The notes under the pieces were generated by a model, which saw nothing but the letters and a program-made list of their open reading frames with translations, was not told the origin of the DNA and did not search any database. From the NCBI GenBank assembly GCA_007449985.2, contig VIIQ02000352.1:1-64000 (forward strand): a stretch of 64,000 bases of DNA, read 5' to 3'. The position numbers and the translations under genes were made by a program. The stretch comes from Desmodesmus armatus. Taxonomy: Eukaryota > Chlorophyta > Chlorophyceae > Sphaeropleales > Scenedesmaceae. Below, one piece after another: positions 33,470 through 45,500 of this stretch (positions are counted from its first letter, which is position 1; each line of letters opens with the position of its first letter).

Positions 33470-34505
33470 GCCACCATTCTTTTTGTTGTCATTTTTTTGT
33501 GATCACAGCTGACCCAGCCTGCAGGGAGCTGAACCCCGCCCATACCATGAGCACCAGAAGCACCGCATGCGCACATCCCACAACCAGAACAACACAGCTG
33601 CTGACACCCTCAAGAACCGTCATCCCACAGCTGCATACAGCCGTATGATCAGCTGTCACAGCATCACCCCAACACACACGACAGGACCAGCCAGCAGGCA
33701 CAACCTTGTCAGGCCACCATTTTGATATTTTGTGTTTTTTTGTGGGGCCACAACAAGCAAGGCTGCAGGCGACTGCACCTGTTCAGGCATCCAGCCACCA
33801 CCGACAGGCCACCTGGCCAGGCTCACAGCTGGAGCCACACCAACAGCTGCTCACACAACCAAGGCTGTCTGTACTCAACACCCATGACAGGTGCACATTG
33901 GTCCAGTCAATCCTGCCAGCGCTGTGGTGCCTCCCCCTCTAAGCACACTCACACCAACCTGCAGAACAGACACAGCAGCCCAACACAAAGCGAAAGCTGC
34001 TGCAGATCAGTGCCAGGCGCTGCATACAGTCCAGGTCGCTGGCAACACCCCAATCACCATCACCACACTATCACCAACACATGTCCCATCTAACAGCTGA
34101 TCAAACAGCTGCCAGAGCATCACTACACACTCAAGGCAGGACAAAGCCAGCAGGCACAAGCTGGTTAGGCCACCATTTTCTTTTTTGTCTTTTTTTGTGG
34201 GGCCAATCCAAGCAAGGCCGCCGGCGGCTGAGCCTTCTCTGGCAAAGCAATACGTCTATGGGCACCACGGCCACGGACACAGCCGGCGGCACAACAGCCG
34301 CACACACCCCCGGGTTGCCTGTGACCCACACACCCAGGGCTTATGCCAAGCCAGCAGAAGCAGCCTAGCAACACAGGAGACCAGTTGCCCCACAACCAGC
34401 CAGGCACGCCACATCACCAGGACAGCCAATTCGACAGCAACTCGGCCAGCCGGGACACACTGGGAAATGCAAACCCGTTTTTTTGTTTTTTGTTTTGTTT
34501 TTTGG
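33470..34505. repeat. Degenerate repeats with a T-rich core (CCACCATTTT...TTTTTTGTGGGGCCA)
   Basis: Units near 33714 and 34168 share CAGCAGGCACAA, AGGCCACCATTTT, a T-rich stretch, GTGGGGCCA and AGCAAGGC, with a 454-base period. Weaker versions lie near 33473 and 34472. The T-rich cores contrast sharply with the C/A-rich surroundings. Probably a decayed tandem array. Confidence 0.65.
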
Positions 34506-34835
34506 GGGATGGAAATGGGGTGGGGGGTGGAAGGGGGTGCGGCGTGGGGCGGGGGTGGGGTGGGGGACACCACACAACCCAACAACTACATACTAGCAGT
34601 GGCGGCACTGGTTGCAAAGGCAACACAGGGCGGCCGCGGGACCACCACTGCCACTGGCTGCAACATCCACAACATGGGTACCACCAGATGCATATCGGTG
34701 ACTCCCAGAGACTCCTGCAGTATAGCGCCCAGCATATCACAACCTGACAGGTCTTATGACTGCTGCAGCATCAGATCAGCTGTCATATCTGACAACGCCC
34801 TGTGTCGCCCTGTGTGCTGCGCAGGAACCAGAGTC

Positions 34836-36213
34836 TCATACCACTGACGTTTCATACATGCAAGTCTCCGGCCAACACACAAAGCTCTCAGTCCGCGCCA
34901 TGCCCATCATACACAAACCGATCTTGACATTGGGAGGTGCCTTGAAGAAAACATATTGTAGGGCTGCCAATGATGCTCTGTGTAGGCCTTGGCCGTGCCA
35001 GTTGAAGGACACTCCACTGCTGCTGCCACATGCAGGGCGCTGGGTGTTGCGGCGGTGGGAGTCTTCCTTGAAGGGGTGTGGCTGTATCAGAGGCACCAAG
35101 GCCACAAGGGATGAACTTCTTTGAAGCTTGATCCCTGCAGGACAAACAATCGCATGCGCAGACAGGAGTGGTAAGGAAGGGGCCATACATGGTATCCTCA
35201 TAATGAACAGCAATTCAGTCTGCAACTCAGCACTGACAGAGAAGCATCAAGGCTTCAGCAACGCACGTTTCTCAAGTCAGGAGCGATGCCAGCAAATCCA
35301 GCCAACCCCTGACCCAGCCCGCTGGCAGTGCACCTCACCTTTGAGGAATGGTGGCCTGAACACATGGACGTACGCTGCACTCTTTACTGTCCATTCCTGT
35401 CCTGTCCAGTTGTGGCTTGTCAAGTTGTATCATGTCCTGTTCTGTTCTGCCTTGTCGTGCTTGGGCCTTGACTGTGCCAGGTGAGGGGTCGCTCACAGCT
35501 GCTGCCATTTGTAGGTCGCGAGTGATGCCGCTGTGTGAGGTACCCCTTGGTGTGCTTGGCTTCGCTGCTTGGATGAAGCAGAGGTGTCAAGGCCACAGGC
35601 CACCACCCCTGCAGCATACACACAGAGACACACATGTCAGACCCCATCGATATTATGGACGTAGATCTCCCTGTGTCAACACAGCCGCATGCAGAAGCTT
35701 GATGGAGTACGTCACATTAGACATGTGTTGTTTGCGCCTGCCGCGCAGCAGGGAACCATGCTGGAACGTGAGGCGGTCACAACACAAGCGATGCATCCCT
35801 TTCCTACATTGCTGTATACAGATCTGACCCTGCTAACAGCAGCTGCAGCGCCTCGAGCCTGCATCCACCTAGATCTCACCTGTGGGGTTCGTGGCCTGGT
35901 AGCGTAGAAATCTCGGTCAGTGTCAAAGCTGAGCCTTGACTGTGTGCCAGGTAGGAGTATACACCGCTGCTGCTGTCACCTGCGAGGTGCCGGTATGCAG
36001 CAGTATCGTAGTCTCTCCAGGATCTGCTTTGCTGAAAGCAGAGGCGTCAAGGTCACAGCTGTCAGCATGGCCCCTGCAGCACACAGCACCCCAGACAAAT
36101 ACGCAGACACATCCAGCACAGTTGAGCCTTAGCTGTCTCTGAATGATCTGAGCGACTATTATTAGTTTGTGCAAAGCAAGCAGACCCCCACAAAGCTGCA
36201 ACGCCAGTGCCAC
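34836..36213 (-). repeat. Three tandem exon-like units on the minus strand
   Basis: Three blocks follow CTGCAG-type acceptors at about 35147, 35612 and 36076, spaced roughly 465 bases. Each encodes a related stretch on the minus strand: SSSLVALVPLIQPHPFKEDS in the first, WPVALTPLLHPSSEAKHTKG in the second, TAVTLTPLLSAKQILE in the third (in a shifted frame). The first stays open to a stop at 34836 and ends SFVCWPETCMYETSVV, the best candidate for a terminal exon of the minus-strand gene further right. Exon duplication with decay is the simplest reading. Function unknown. Confidence 0.45.
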
Positions 36214-36320
36214 AGTGCTGATTCACCCAAAGACTGCAGCTGTCACACCCTGAGTAGCACTAGGGTGACCCCCACTATTCACAGACCACAGCCTTCACAG
36301 CCTCCCAGCACACACTCACC

Positions 36321-37754
36321 TTTGTGGCGCATTGCCGTTGCTTAGCTTGATGAATGAACTGTCAAAATGCGCAGCAAGCGTGGCCCAGCGCAGCGTAGAC
36401 GCGTACATTATGCATCCTTGTGTTTGGCAGGATCTGAAGGGGCTTGCCTTTGCAGCCCCATGGCCAGCAGAAAAGAAGAAAGCCCCCCGACTCCCCCACC
36501 TTCGACTTCCAGGACGGTGAACCACATACGGGAGAGGGCTGCGGCCGGCGGCAGTTAGGTGCCTGGGGAGGTGGGCCACGGTCGCCTTGCTCAACCAACC
36601 ACCAACTCCAAAAACACACTCCAACTCCACTCACAACACCCGCCCATCACCGCCCCAGCCCCCCTCACTGCCTCAGGACCACGAACGAGGCCTGCTGACC
36701 GGCTAGTATGCTGCCGCAGCTGCGTGGTGTGCATGTGCAAGGCAGGGGATTACAAGGTGTACATGTGCAAGGCAGGGTGATTTCAGGTGTACATGTGCAA
36801 GGCAGGGTGATTTCAGGTGTGCATGTGCAAGGCAGGGGGATTGCAGCATGCATGCAGGATTGCTGTCCTGCGGCATTGTGCGCAAAGCAGGTCGCACCTG
36901 TGGAGGGATGCCATGCGCTTACAGGTGCTTAGCTGGCGTGTCAAGCGTTGATAGACGGACAATTGCGGTGATCCTTCAGCAGCCCAACCCACCACCCCCC
37001 GAGGACACACAACAGCACACCAACGCAACAACACTCGAGCAAAGGCGTACCGCAACGATGGGACAAGAGTGGCCTTGGAATAGCCACGTCCCAACTCAGA
37101 TAGGATCAGGTTGATGGCCTGCCTTCTGACCACACTGCCCAGGTCAACCCTAACCACCAGGGAGACAACGTGTCTCCCCCACCCACCTGGGGTAACCGGC
37201 GGCTGTACATTACTGTTTGCCCTGCTGCAGTCTTACTTACATAGACTGCCCCCCAGAAGCTCACCGCCCCTACGGCCAGCCAGTGGCTTCGTCAGGAACC
37301 TCCTTCACTCCACGCACTGCGGGCAGCGGGAAACAAGCAGGGTGGCAGGAGAGACGTGAGGAGCAGTGCGCAGGACACCGCATGTAAGGTGTAGAGCTTG
37401 TAACTCCCTGCAGCATGCTGGACACGGCATAACCCAAGAGCACAGCGCTCATCTTGATAGGCAGAGAAACACACACTGCACAGCTGCTGTTCCCACTTGC
37501 AGGACTGCCCTGGCTGCAGCAATGACAGACTCTTCTGGCAAAGTGCAGCGTGACTGAATGATTCAGTGAAAGCTGTAACCTAGTGGATGTGTGAATACTC
37601 ACTTGCTGCGCGGAGTCTTTCTGCTGGCCCCTGCCTCTTGATCAGGATGCACTGTTGACGCGTCTTGTACCGCTGCTTGCTGTAAACCATGGCGCAAACT
37701 GGGTGTGCTGATGCTGTCAGGATATGTCGAGCCTCCTTGACTCAGCACACCTGT
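36321..37754 (-). other. Scattered exon candidates on the minus strand
   Basis: Two blocks end at consensus donors: one ending ...DSSFIKLSNGNAPQ|GTGAGT at 36321, and 37750-37603 (TYPDSISTPSLRHGLQQAAV and ASRKTPRS|GTGAGT, after a GTGACAG acceptor). They may join the partially resolved gene at 38015-39662 to the exon-like units at 34836-36213, but the phases do not connect cleanly and the linking exons were not found. Confidence 0.35.
36727..36846. repeat. 30-bp minisatellite, four units
   Basis: Four consecutive 30-base units starting at 36727, 36757, 36787 and 36817. The consensus begins GTGTACATGTGCAAGGCAGG and continues GTGATTTCAG. Units 2 and 3 are identical; units 1 and 4 differ at a few bases. 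Confidence 0.95.
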
Positions 37755-38014
37755 CACAGCAAAAATACAGGACAGCAGGAGTCTTGAAGAAGCAGAATAC
37801 TGTACATGTAAGTTCTGCACATGGTGCACAATCGCGACTTGAATGTTGCAGCTTTGTGGTTTGATGCACAGCGCAAGTCCAGCACAAGCACACTATACCC
37901 GTGTTTGCCGTGTCAGGTAGCAGGGCTGCTACAGCTGCATAGCTGCTGTCCTGCTGCTGCAGTCAATTATCTGAAAAGGCCCTGGCGACTGTCCCAAGGT
38001 CCCTGCACACTCAC

Positions 38015-39662
38015 TTGTTGCGCGCGCTTGCTGCGCTTCTCCTCCCGGTACCAGCAGGAAGCCGCTCCAGTTGGTGCTGGTGTTGGCAGTGCTGGTGGCC
38101 CGGCAGGTTGGTGGGTGTTGTCACTTGCTGTGTCTGCCTTACGACGCGATGCAATCGAAGGAGACCGCATGGTGAACTGCAGTCATCGGCAGGAGGGGAA
38201 GGGGGTATTGAAGGAAACAGAGTGCGTGAGCAGCTGCAGAGGCGAGTTAAAAAAAATCTTGAGCCTGTGCTGTGGACTGCAGGCTATAATTGACAGCCTT
38301 TCCCCACGATGCAGGTGGACATGGAACTACAAGCACACCCAGCTGGCCAAGCACCTTTGTTGGTGGTGTTGCCATGCCCTCTAATTTTCACCCTTGCTCA
38401 ACTAGCAGTACTGCATCAACACTCACCTCAACACACCACCAAATCACTGTAGCCAACACAAGGGGTGTCAGGGTTGTGCCGCTGCGTGCTTGATGTAGGC
38501 CAGACCTGGACGGCCGTTGGTGAGGCGCTGTCATTGGCTGAGACTGCGCAGCTTGCATGCTGAACGCTGCTGCTGCTTGTGCTGTCCCTCCTGGTAGTGT
38601 GGGTAACAGAGCTGTAGCTGGGGGGTGCCCTAGGGCTACTGAGGACTGTGTTGACTCCAGACTACCACTGCCATTTGAGCCATCACTGCTGACCCATGAC
38701 TGCTGTTTCTGCTTGCTTCCAGCTGCTGAGGGCGCTGACCGCGTCTGTAGGCCAAGACGGAGGTGCAGACGCCCTAAGAGCTTGACACATTGTCGCCTGT
38801 GGACACATTCATGGGGTTGTGGAGGGAGGCGGGACAGGGCAGGGTGGTTACACTTGCGAGCCGTGCTGACAGGTTAGCCTGCAGGGGCGTACGGCTTGTG
38901 CTGGTGTCAAGTTGCAGGGTGTGTGTGAGCCAAGCACTGAGGCAGGACTGACGGAGACAAGGAAGAGCTTGTTGAGTGGGACAAGGTGGCTCACAGCATG
39001 CTCACAGTACACTGCCAATACCTGCATGGTCTCACCTTACTGCAGCGCGCGGAAAGCTTGCCCCTGACTGTAGACCCCTGTGCGGGTAGGTAAGGTAGGT
39101 ATGTGGACGATTGTTGTCACCTGGTGTCTCCTCTGACGACTGGACAATCATGGAGACCGCAGGATGAACTGCATTGACATGGGGGCGGGGGTGAGGCAAC
39201 AGTGTGTGTGTGAGCAGCAGTAAAAGTAATCAGGGGCTGCAGCCTGTGCTGTTGCACTGAGAACATGCCAACAAGCTCTACTGAGTCACACAAATGCAAG
39301 GTGGCAAGCCGCAGGTGCCAGCACTACTGTGCCCATATAAAATTATAAATTTCCTGCACATACGCAACGCCCCAACCAGCACCTACCTTCCCTTTCCTGA
39401 CGCTAGACATTTGGTTCCTGTTGCTTTCCGTCCAGTCCCCCCACTCCCAAACTGCAGCCATGTCTCATCTGCAACATTTGCTCACCTTGCCACACCACCA
39501 GACCAAGAAGTGATTCATTAAGAGTAGACGCTCATCCAGTTGCCACGTGTACGGTCCCTCCGACGACAAGTCAATAGGAGGTATCGATGCAACTTGACTG
39601 GTATGAACTGCACTCCACTTTGCTGCCTTCTGTGTGTCGTTTCCAGCAGTCGTCACAATAGG
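38015..39662 (-). CDS. Unidentified multi-exon gene, partial model
   Basis: Four exons, all phase 0 at both ends, with consensus splice sites: 39662-39486 (acceptor CCTACCTAG; includes PPIDLSSEGPYTWQLDERLL and LVWWCGK|GTGAGC), 39077-39036 (GSTVRGKLSARCSK), 38744-38427 (TRSAPSAAGSKQKQQSWVSS, then a Ser/Gln/Ala-rich stretch to LATVIWWCVE|GTGAGT) and 38176-38015 (RSPSIASRRKADTASDNTHQ to REEKRSKRAQQ|GTGAGT). The middle is low-complexity and probably disordered; the last exon is basic. Start codon and 3' exons are not fixed: the start may lie between 39663 and 40133, and the end may lie near 34836. I do not recognise the family. An alternative start of the first exon at a TCTGCAG acceptor (about 39712) would include an in-frame TAG. 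Confidence 0.55.
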
Positions 39663-40133
39663 CTAGGTAGGCCACGGCTTGATGTAAGGACGGCTGGGCG
39701 TTGATGCGAGCTGCAGACGGCAGCAGAGGTGGCACATCAGTTGGCGGGGTGCTATATTTTTTTTTTTAAAGGGAGGGAAGGGGAGATGGAACTGCCGCTG
39801 CATATGCTGCCACTGTGCTGTCATTCCCTCATTACTGGATACTTTCACCACATAGTGGTACTCTCCAGACCTAGTCAACTGCCTATATGGGAGGGACGGC
39901 AGCAGCTGTGTCAGGGCGGTGAGGCCACCCTTTTGCTGGTGTGAAGAACACTGGCATCAGGTACAAGAAAGATACCATAATGTTTGCAGCATCATGTAAG
40001 CACCCTGCAGTCAAGGCTGCTTGTCTGCAACGCCAGAATTGCTGCTGCAGTGCTGTCAACCTGGACCAGGATGCTGACAAAGTGGCAGTTCAGATAGCAA
40101 AGAACGTTACTGCAGCATATCGTTCTTACCTTA

Positions 40134-40969
40134 TCAAGAAGAGGCACAGGCACCTGCTGCTCCCAGCTTGCACATGAAGCTGTTGCTCAGCTTGGAAGCC
40201 TTCACTCCCACTTGCACAGCCCACAGGTTAGCGGAAACTGCTGCTCCAGCAACACCGCGGGAAACGGCTTGGACTGCCGGCATTGCAACGAACTGCGGGC
40301 GGTAGAGTGATGGCGGGGAGACAGATCAGAGGATCAATACAATCAATACAGTGCGACTTTGAACAAACGGCACAGAACCGACGCGCAAAGGTTCATTCTC
40401 TGCATCATGCTACAAACATTAGGGATGTGAAGCTCTGAATGCATGTTAGTGCCTGAGTAACTGCAGGTGCCGGACATACAAACGTGCTGACAGCCCCCTG
40501 ACTCACCGCCTCAAAGGCCTGCCCCATTGTAGCCTGTGCAGAAGAGCTGGCGGCCTGCAACCAAGACTTAACATGGGTCAGTTTTGCTTTCTGGGGCATA
40601 CACCAAGATGTGCATAGTGACCAGCAGCGACTTGTAGCTATAGCTGTTGCTGGCGTTGCAATAGCTGTCCATGGGTATCCCCAGCTGGGTGCAGACACTG
40701 CCTGAGCCTCAGGATTGAGCTGAACAGAGGCCCCCTACCTTGAACCTCTGGCCAGCAGGTGACTGTGACACGGAGTCCATACTGACACGCACTGCTTGTG
40801 GTGTTGCCAGCACATGCGCCCACAGCCCGTTGGGCTTGCCACACCCGCAGTTGCACTTGCATTCCTTGCAGGAGAAGGCACCAAAGCACTGGTTCTCCAC
40901 AAGGGGCTGGTAGTTCAGGCACTGGGGGGCCTCGGTGGTCTCCTCAATGTTGGCTTCCAGCCTTGCCTG

Positions 40970-41012
<43 letters not shown>

Positions 41013-42203
41013 CTGGCTGCAGAGAGAGCTGGGGGGAGCTCATCGAAGCTGCATGTGGTGTTGGCTGCAGCAGCTGCTGCCTGGGCTGCTGCTGCGGTGG
41101 CCTTGGCTGCTGCTGCTGCTGCTGCCTGGGCTGCTGCTGCGGTGGCCTTGGCTGCTGCTGCTGCTGCCAGGGGGGCCGGTATCTCCAGCAGGGTACAGGT
41201 GGAGTTGGCCACAGGTGCTGTGGGAGCCATGCGCTGGGGGGGAAGCAGCAGCGAGGTGCAGTTGGTCTGCTGGTAGACCTGCTCGAAATCCTCCTGCATG
41301 CTGCGCGCCAGGGCGAAGCAGGGCTCAAAGATGTCGGCCTGGTAGCTGCTGGTGTCAACACTGGTGCCAATGGGCTTGATGGGGAGCAGCTCTAGCAGGT
41401 GGGGGTTGAAAGCAGCGGGTTTGCGAAGCGACGGCTGCTGGCCCCATGTGTGCAATGCGTTCCAAACTCCTGCTGCTGAGCTTGTAATGTAGCCTGCTGT
41501 TGAGGCTGCAAGGCTGCCCAGCTCTGACAGCCAGTCAGGAGGGTAAGCTGCCTGGGAGGCCAGCGTGGAATTGGTAGCTGCTGTCCTGGAAGTTGGCAGG
41601 AGCCTTTGCCTGGCTGCTGCAGCCTCCATGGGGCTTCTGGGGGGCTGGTGGGTGGCATGCTGACTCAACCAGGCATGGCGCACTGCAGGGGAGAGGTCGT
41701 TGCTGCTGCATGCAGGAGGCTGCACCCAGGTGAACACACCTCCGGCGGGGCAGTGGTAGGTGCTGGTTGTGGTGTAGAACAAGGCGTCGTGCACATACGC
41801 ACAGATGATGCAGGCTATGACGAAGTAGGCGACCCACACGGAGTCATTCAGCCTGCTGACCCGCTCCTCAAGGTCACCTGTGAAGCACAGCAATTGCAAC
41901 AGGTCATCAAGACAACTTCCATATGTCACACAAAGCCCTCGTTAACATTAATTTGAGGGCATGCATACCCTCAGCTGGACCATACATGTGCTATCAACCA
42001 CCCCCCTCTCACCAGCCCAGCCAGACTGTCAGCTGTCCAACTCAGGTCCAACCCGCTGCAGCTGCGCTGAAGCTGCGCAACAGAACTGTACTGATGGTGT
42101 GTAGAGTAATAAACTCACCGATGTTGCTTTTCAGCTTCTTATTCTCCTCCTCCATGTTCCCCTTGCGGCTAGCCATGGACCGTCCTGCTCCTTGGGAGGC
42201 CAT
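40134..42203 (-). CDS. Unidentified Ala-rich single-pass membrane protein, 476 aa
   Basis: Four exons with consistent phases: 42203-42119, 41877-40739, 40554-40507 and 40292-40134 (TGA). The N-terminus MASQGAGRSMASRKGNMEEE leads into a short charged heptad-like stretch (KKLKSNIGDLEERVSRLNDS). One hydrophobic segment follows (WVAYFVIACIICAYV, residues ~42-56). After that come a Pro/Ser-rich region, a conserved-looking block (SYQADIFEPCFALARSMQED), long poly-Ala linkers broken by KAT and Q, and a Cys cluster (CFGAFSCKECKCNCGCGKPN). The C-terminus is Ala/Val-rich (MPAVQAVSRGVAGAAVSANL). NTT/NST sites suit a lumenal or extracellular bulk (inference). The gene is divergent from the one at 42600. 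A GTAAGA just after the stop codon could be a 3'-UTR donor. Family not recognised; the poly-Ala tracts come from CTG/GCA triplet expansion. Confidence 0.75.
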
Positions 42204-42599
42204 GTTGAACAGTGCACCAAAGATACCAGTTCCTGTTTGTTTTATTGTTTTGATTTCTGCGCTCGCTTGTCCTTCCGTATCTGTGTTTCTGCTGCACTGT
42301 ACTGTACTGTATGTGAAACAAATCACTGTAAGCTGGAGGTCTCCGGAATGACAGAAGGCTTTCGACTTGAAGTAAAATAGTGTTGAGGGCCATCCAGGTG
42401 GCGCCATATTTTGCTGGACCACCGCTGTTGGTTGATGGTTGAGACCCGGGGGTTTGCACATCGACATGTAAGGCACTCTTTCAATTGGCCACAACCCAAA
42501 ATGCATCAATCAAATGTCATAGATGTCAAATAACACCCGCAGACAGCATGGCCTTTGCTTTAGGTTCAAATTGTATCTAGACACGATCCAAGTCGCACC
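42204..42599. promoter_or_regulatory. Divergent intergenic region (396 bp)
   Basis: Separates the start codons of two Ala-rich membrane-protein genes and must contain both promoters and 5' UTRs. It is A/T-richer than its flanks and contains a GTACTGTACTGTA repeat near 42300-42310. I see no certain TATA box. Shared regulation of the pair is possible but only inferred from the arrangement. Confidence 0.4.
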
Positions 42600-45500
42600 A
42601 TGAGGGAACACATGTTTAGTTTCTCAAAGGCTTTTGTCGTGACGTTGCTCGCATCCTTCGTAGCTCTAGTGGTAGGCCGTGCAAGGCCTGGGGATGCCGT
42701 AGGCCTGCTGCTCAAGGTCTTCGTTGTGGCAGGCTCCCCGGCGCTCCTCACAGCATGGGTAAGCCTGCGTGCGCTGGAATGGTTTTCTATAGTGCCTGTT
42801 TCAACGTTGGCTCTTGTGCAAGCACTCCAAGGGCTCAAATGTAAGAGGTGGGCAAAGAGATCATGACACTGCCAACTTGCTGTGCTTTGGTCTGCAGGCA
42901 TACAAGAGCAGGGCATGCAGGTGGGTACTAAGCGTGAGACCATCAGCAACAAAGTTACTTGTCAGCCTGGAGGGCATCACGTACTGGCAAGAGGCACCTC
43001 GGCCCACCCCTGTGACGCCCTCGCAGCAACAGCTGTGCATCTGCACACACTGCACAACCAGTGACTGTCCGTGCAACAGCAGCGCGGAGGGATGGAGGGC
43101 AACAACGGCACCTTCAACACCACTGGTCCTTCAGGCTGTATGGCTGTGAAGTGTTTGGTGGAGGCGTTATCTGACATCGTGCGTGTGTGCCTGCAGGAAC
43201 ACCCTTGGGCAGGCACTGTCATGGGTGACCATGCGTTTGAGGGGTGGGCATGCAGACCCACAAGGGCCTGCTGAGGATGCAGCCGTAGGTGAGTTTGTTC
43301 CTGGACTTGTGCCTGTAGGTCATGCTGTCAGCTTCCTACAAGCTCATTTGTGCAGCCACTGAACTTCGCCGCGTGACTTCTGCAAATCATATGGGTTCCC
43401 AGCACAACTTCTTTGCCTGTGGAAGGTTGTGCAACTGGTGCGTGTCTCTGCGTGTCTCTGTAATCCCCTTTCTCCAGTTTGTGCTGCAGGCGATGAAGAT
43501 GATGGTGATGATGAGGATGGGGCAGCTGGAGGCGCCCTCCTGGCAGGTGGTGCGGAAGATGATGCCGCCCCGGGCGGGGCTGTAGTGCTACTTGGTAAGC
43601 GGGTTGAAAGGAGGGTGGCTGTGATTCAGTGTATCTGCAGTCCCGCCTACCCACCAAGGTCCCCAACTCACCCTGTCCCTACTGGGTGAGGTGATGATGC
43701 GCGCGTGTGGCAGGGGAAGGGAGGGGAGGTGTGAGGGGGGTGGGGTACACCTGTGTACACCTGTGTAGGACCACACTCTGGTGGCTGGCTCTGCTCTCAT
43801 TAGGTGAGACAGAAGGGAGGAGAGTGAAGTGGAGCTGGCGAAGTTCCCCTGCTGTTGGAGGGTAAACTGGTGCTAATGCCCAACCCCTTCTGTCTCTCTT
43901 TCTCCCTCAACGCCCCTCCTCCATCTGGTGTGACTCACCTGCATGCACAAAGTCAGTTTCAACAGTTGTTCTGCCGTCATTGTGATCGAACAGCACCCAC
44001 TGCCCCCCACCCACCCTCTCCCTCCTGCAGGTCTTGCTGATGATGCCGGTGGTGGTGGCCAAGCTGCAGAGGGGCCCCCAGTGCCCGTAGCGGCCGAGCT
44101 TGGTGCAGCTGGAGGGGACGCGGCTGGTCAGCACGAGGCAGGCCATGCAGGTACAAGCTGCTTTCAGGTTTCCTGCTGCAGCCAGTGTCCTACTGAAGAA
44201 AGCTATGCTTGCTGTCATGGTTCCTTTCCTACTCCTGCAGTGCTGCTGCCGGCACCAGGACTTGCTGTATGGACCTTGACCTGTCCTGAACGTGTCTTGC
44301 ACACTCTGTGTCATCACTATCCGTCAACCTCCCTGTGTTGCAGGTGATGATGCTGGTGCGGCTGCAGTGCCAGCAGCTCTGGATGCACCAGCCGCAGGTG
44401 CTGTGCAGAACAACGCCGCTGGTGTTGCGCAAGGTGCTGCTGCTGACGGGGCTGCACAGCTGCCTGGTGAGTGTGACTGCTGGGTGGCCTGGAGAATATC
44501 TGGCACTAACCTCTCTTTGTGGATGGGGTGAAGGTTGGGTTGGGTGGGGTGGGGGGCTTGCATGTTGTTTTGCAAACGCGAGCATCCGTGTTACCTGGGT
44601 GACAGGCCGAGAGCCTCTTCCAGAAGGTATGGCTGTGGTGTGGGTGTTGAGACAGAGGAAGTGATTTGCAGGAGCATGGGTGGAAGAGGGCAGGGTTATA
44701 CACCAGGAGCCCGTGTGGGTCACAGCACACCGTGCTTTGGTTACAATGCTGGTTCTCTCGCAAATTCCAGCCTGCTTTCTTTGACGGTTCACTGGCTGCA
44801 AAGGTGCCTCGACAACTGATCAGCACGATGCTGGCGATGAAAGTGCATGGTTGCTTCTGGGTTTCGTGCTGCAGCCAGGGTGCCACTGTAGTGCGCCATG
44901 CTGGCTGCCATGTTTTCTTGTCCCACCATGATGACTCAGGCAGTGCTGTTGCTGGGATATAGGATTTGCTTCATGGATTTTGGCATGTCAAAACGCATCC
45001 CGCACACTCTGCCGTCAGCCACCATTGCTTCAGGTTGCGCATGATTTGCGTGTGCAATCACTTCAAAATCAACAGGAGCAGGTGGTTCCAGCCACACAAA
45101 TCTTTCTTCTTCCTCTGCCCCCCTTCCTGCTGTTCCATCCTTCCAAGGCCTCACCTCACCTCACCCCTGCTGGTCTGAGCAACAGGCTGTGTGTCATCAG
45201 TACATTTGTTGCCGTCGCCCTTCCTGTGTTGCAGGTGACGATGATGATGGTGCGGCTGCAGCGCCCCCAGCTGTGGGTGCACCGCCCCCAGGTGCTGTGC
45301 AGAATGATGCCGCTGGTGTGGTGCAGGGTGCTGCCGCTGACGGGGCCGCACAGCCGCCTGGTGAGTGTGACTGATGTGTGACCTTGCTGATATACAGCAC
45401 CAACCCCTCTGCATTGATGGGGTGGTGGTTGGGTGGGGTGGGGGGGGTGGCGGTGCTATGCATTTTTTTCTGACAACACGAGCATCAGTGTTACTGCAAG

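Larger units (their letters stand above)
29602..34835. other. Gene-poor, repeat-derived region
   Basis: I see no gene I can support. A 133-codon open frame at 30448-30849 (plus) reads like joined exons (SPVIHEHHRSIYRPAPGMYT) and contains three GTAAGT sites, but its limits are unclear. An imperfect hairpin GTTACGAGT...ACTCGTAAC lies near 31620-31655. From about 32280 onward the sequence is a patchwork of long diverged direct repeats, and its open frames are by-products of C/A-rich composition. Confidence 0.4.

Noticed and set aside
36727..36846. CRISPR-like array
   Set aside because: The 30-base units are contiguous with no spacers, in eukaryotic DNA: a minisatellite.
40796..41395. Plus-strand Cys/Leu-rich frames opposite the Ala-rich gene
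   Set aside because: Shadows of poly-Ala/Gln codons of the minus-strand gene, whose four exons agree in phase.
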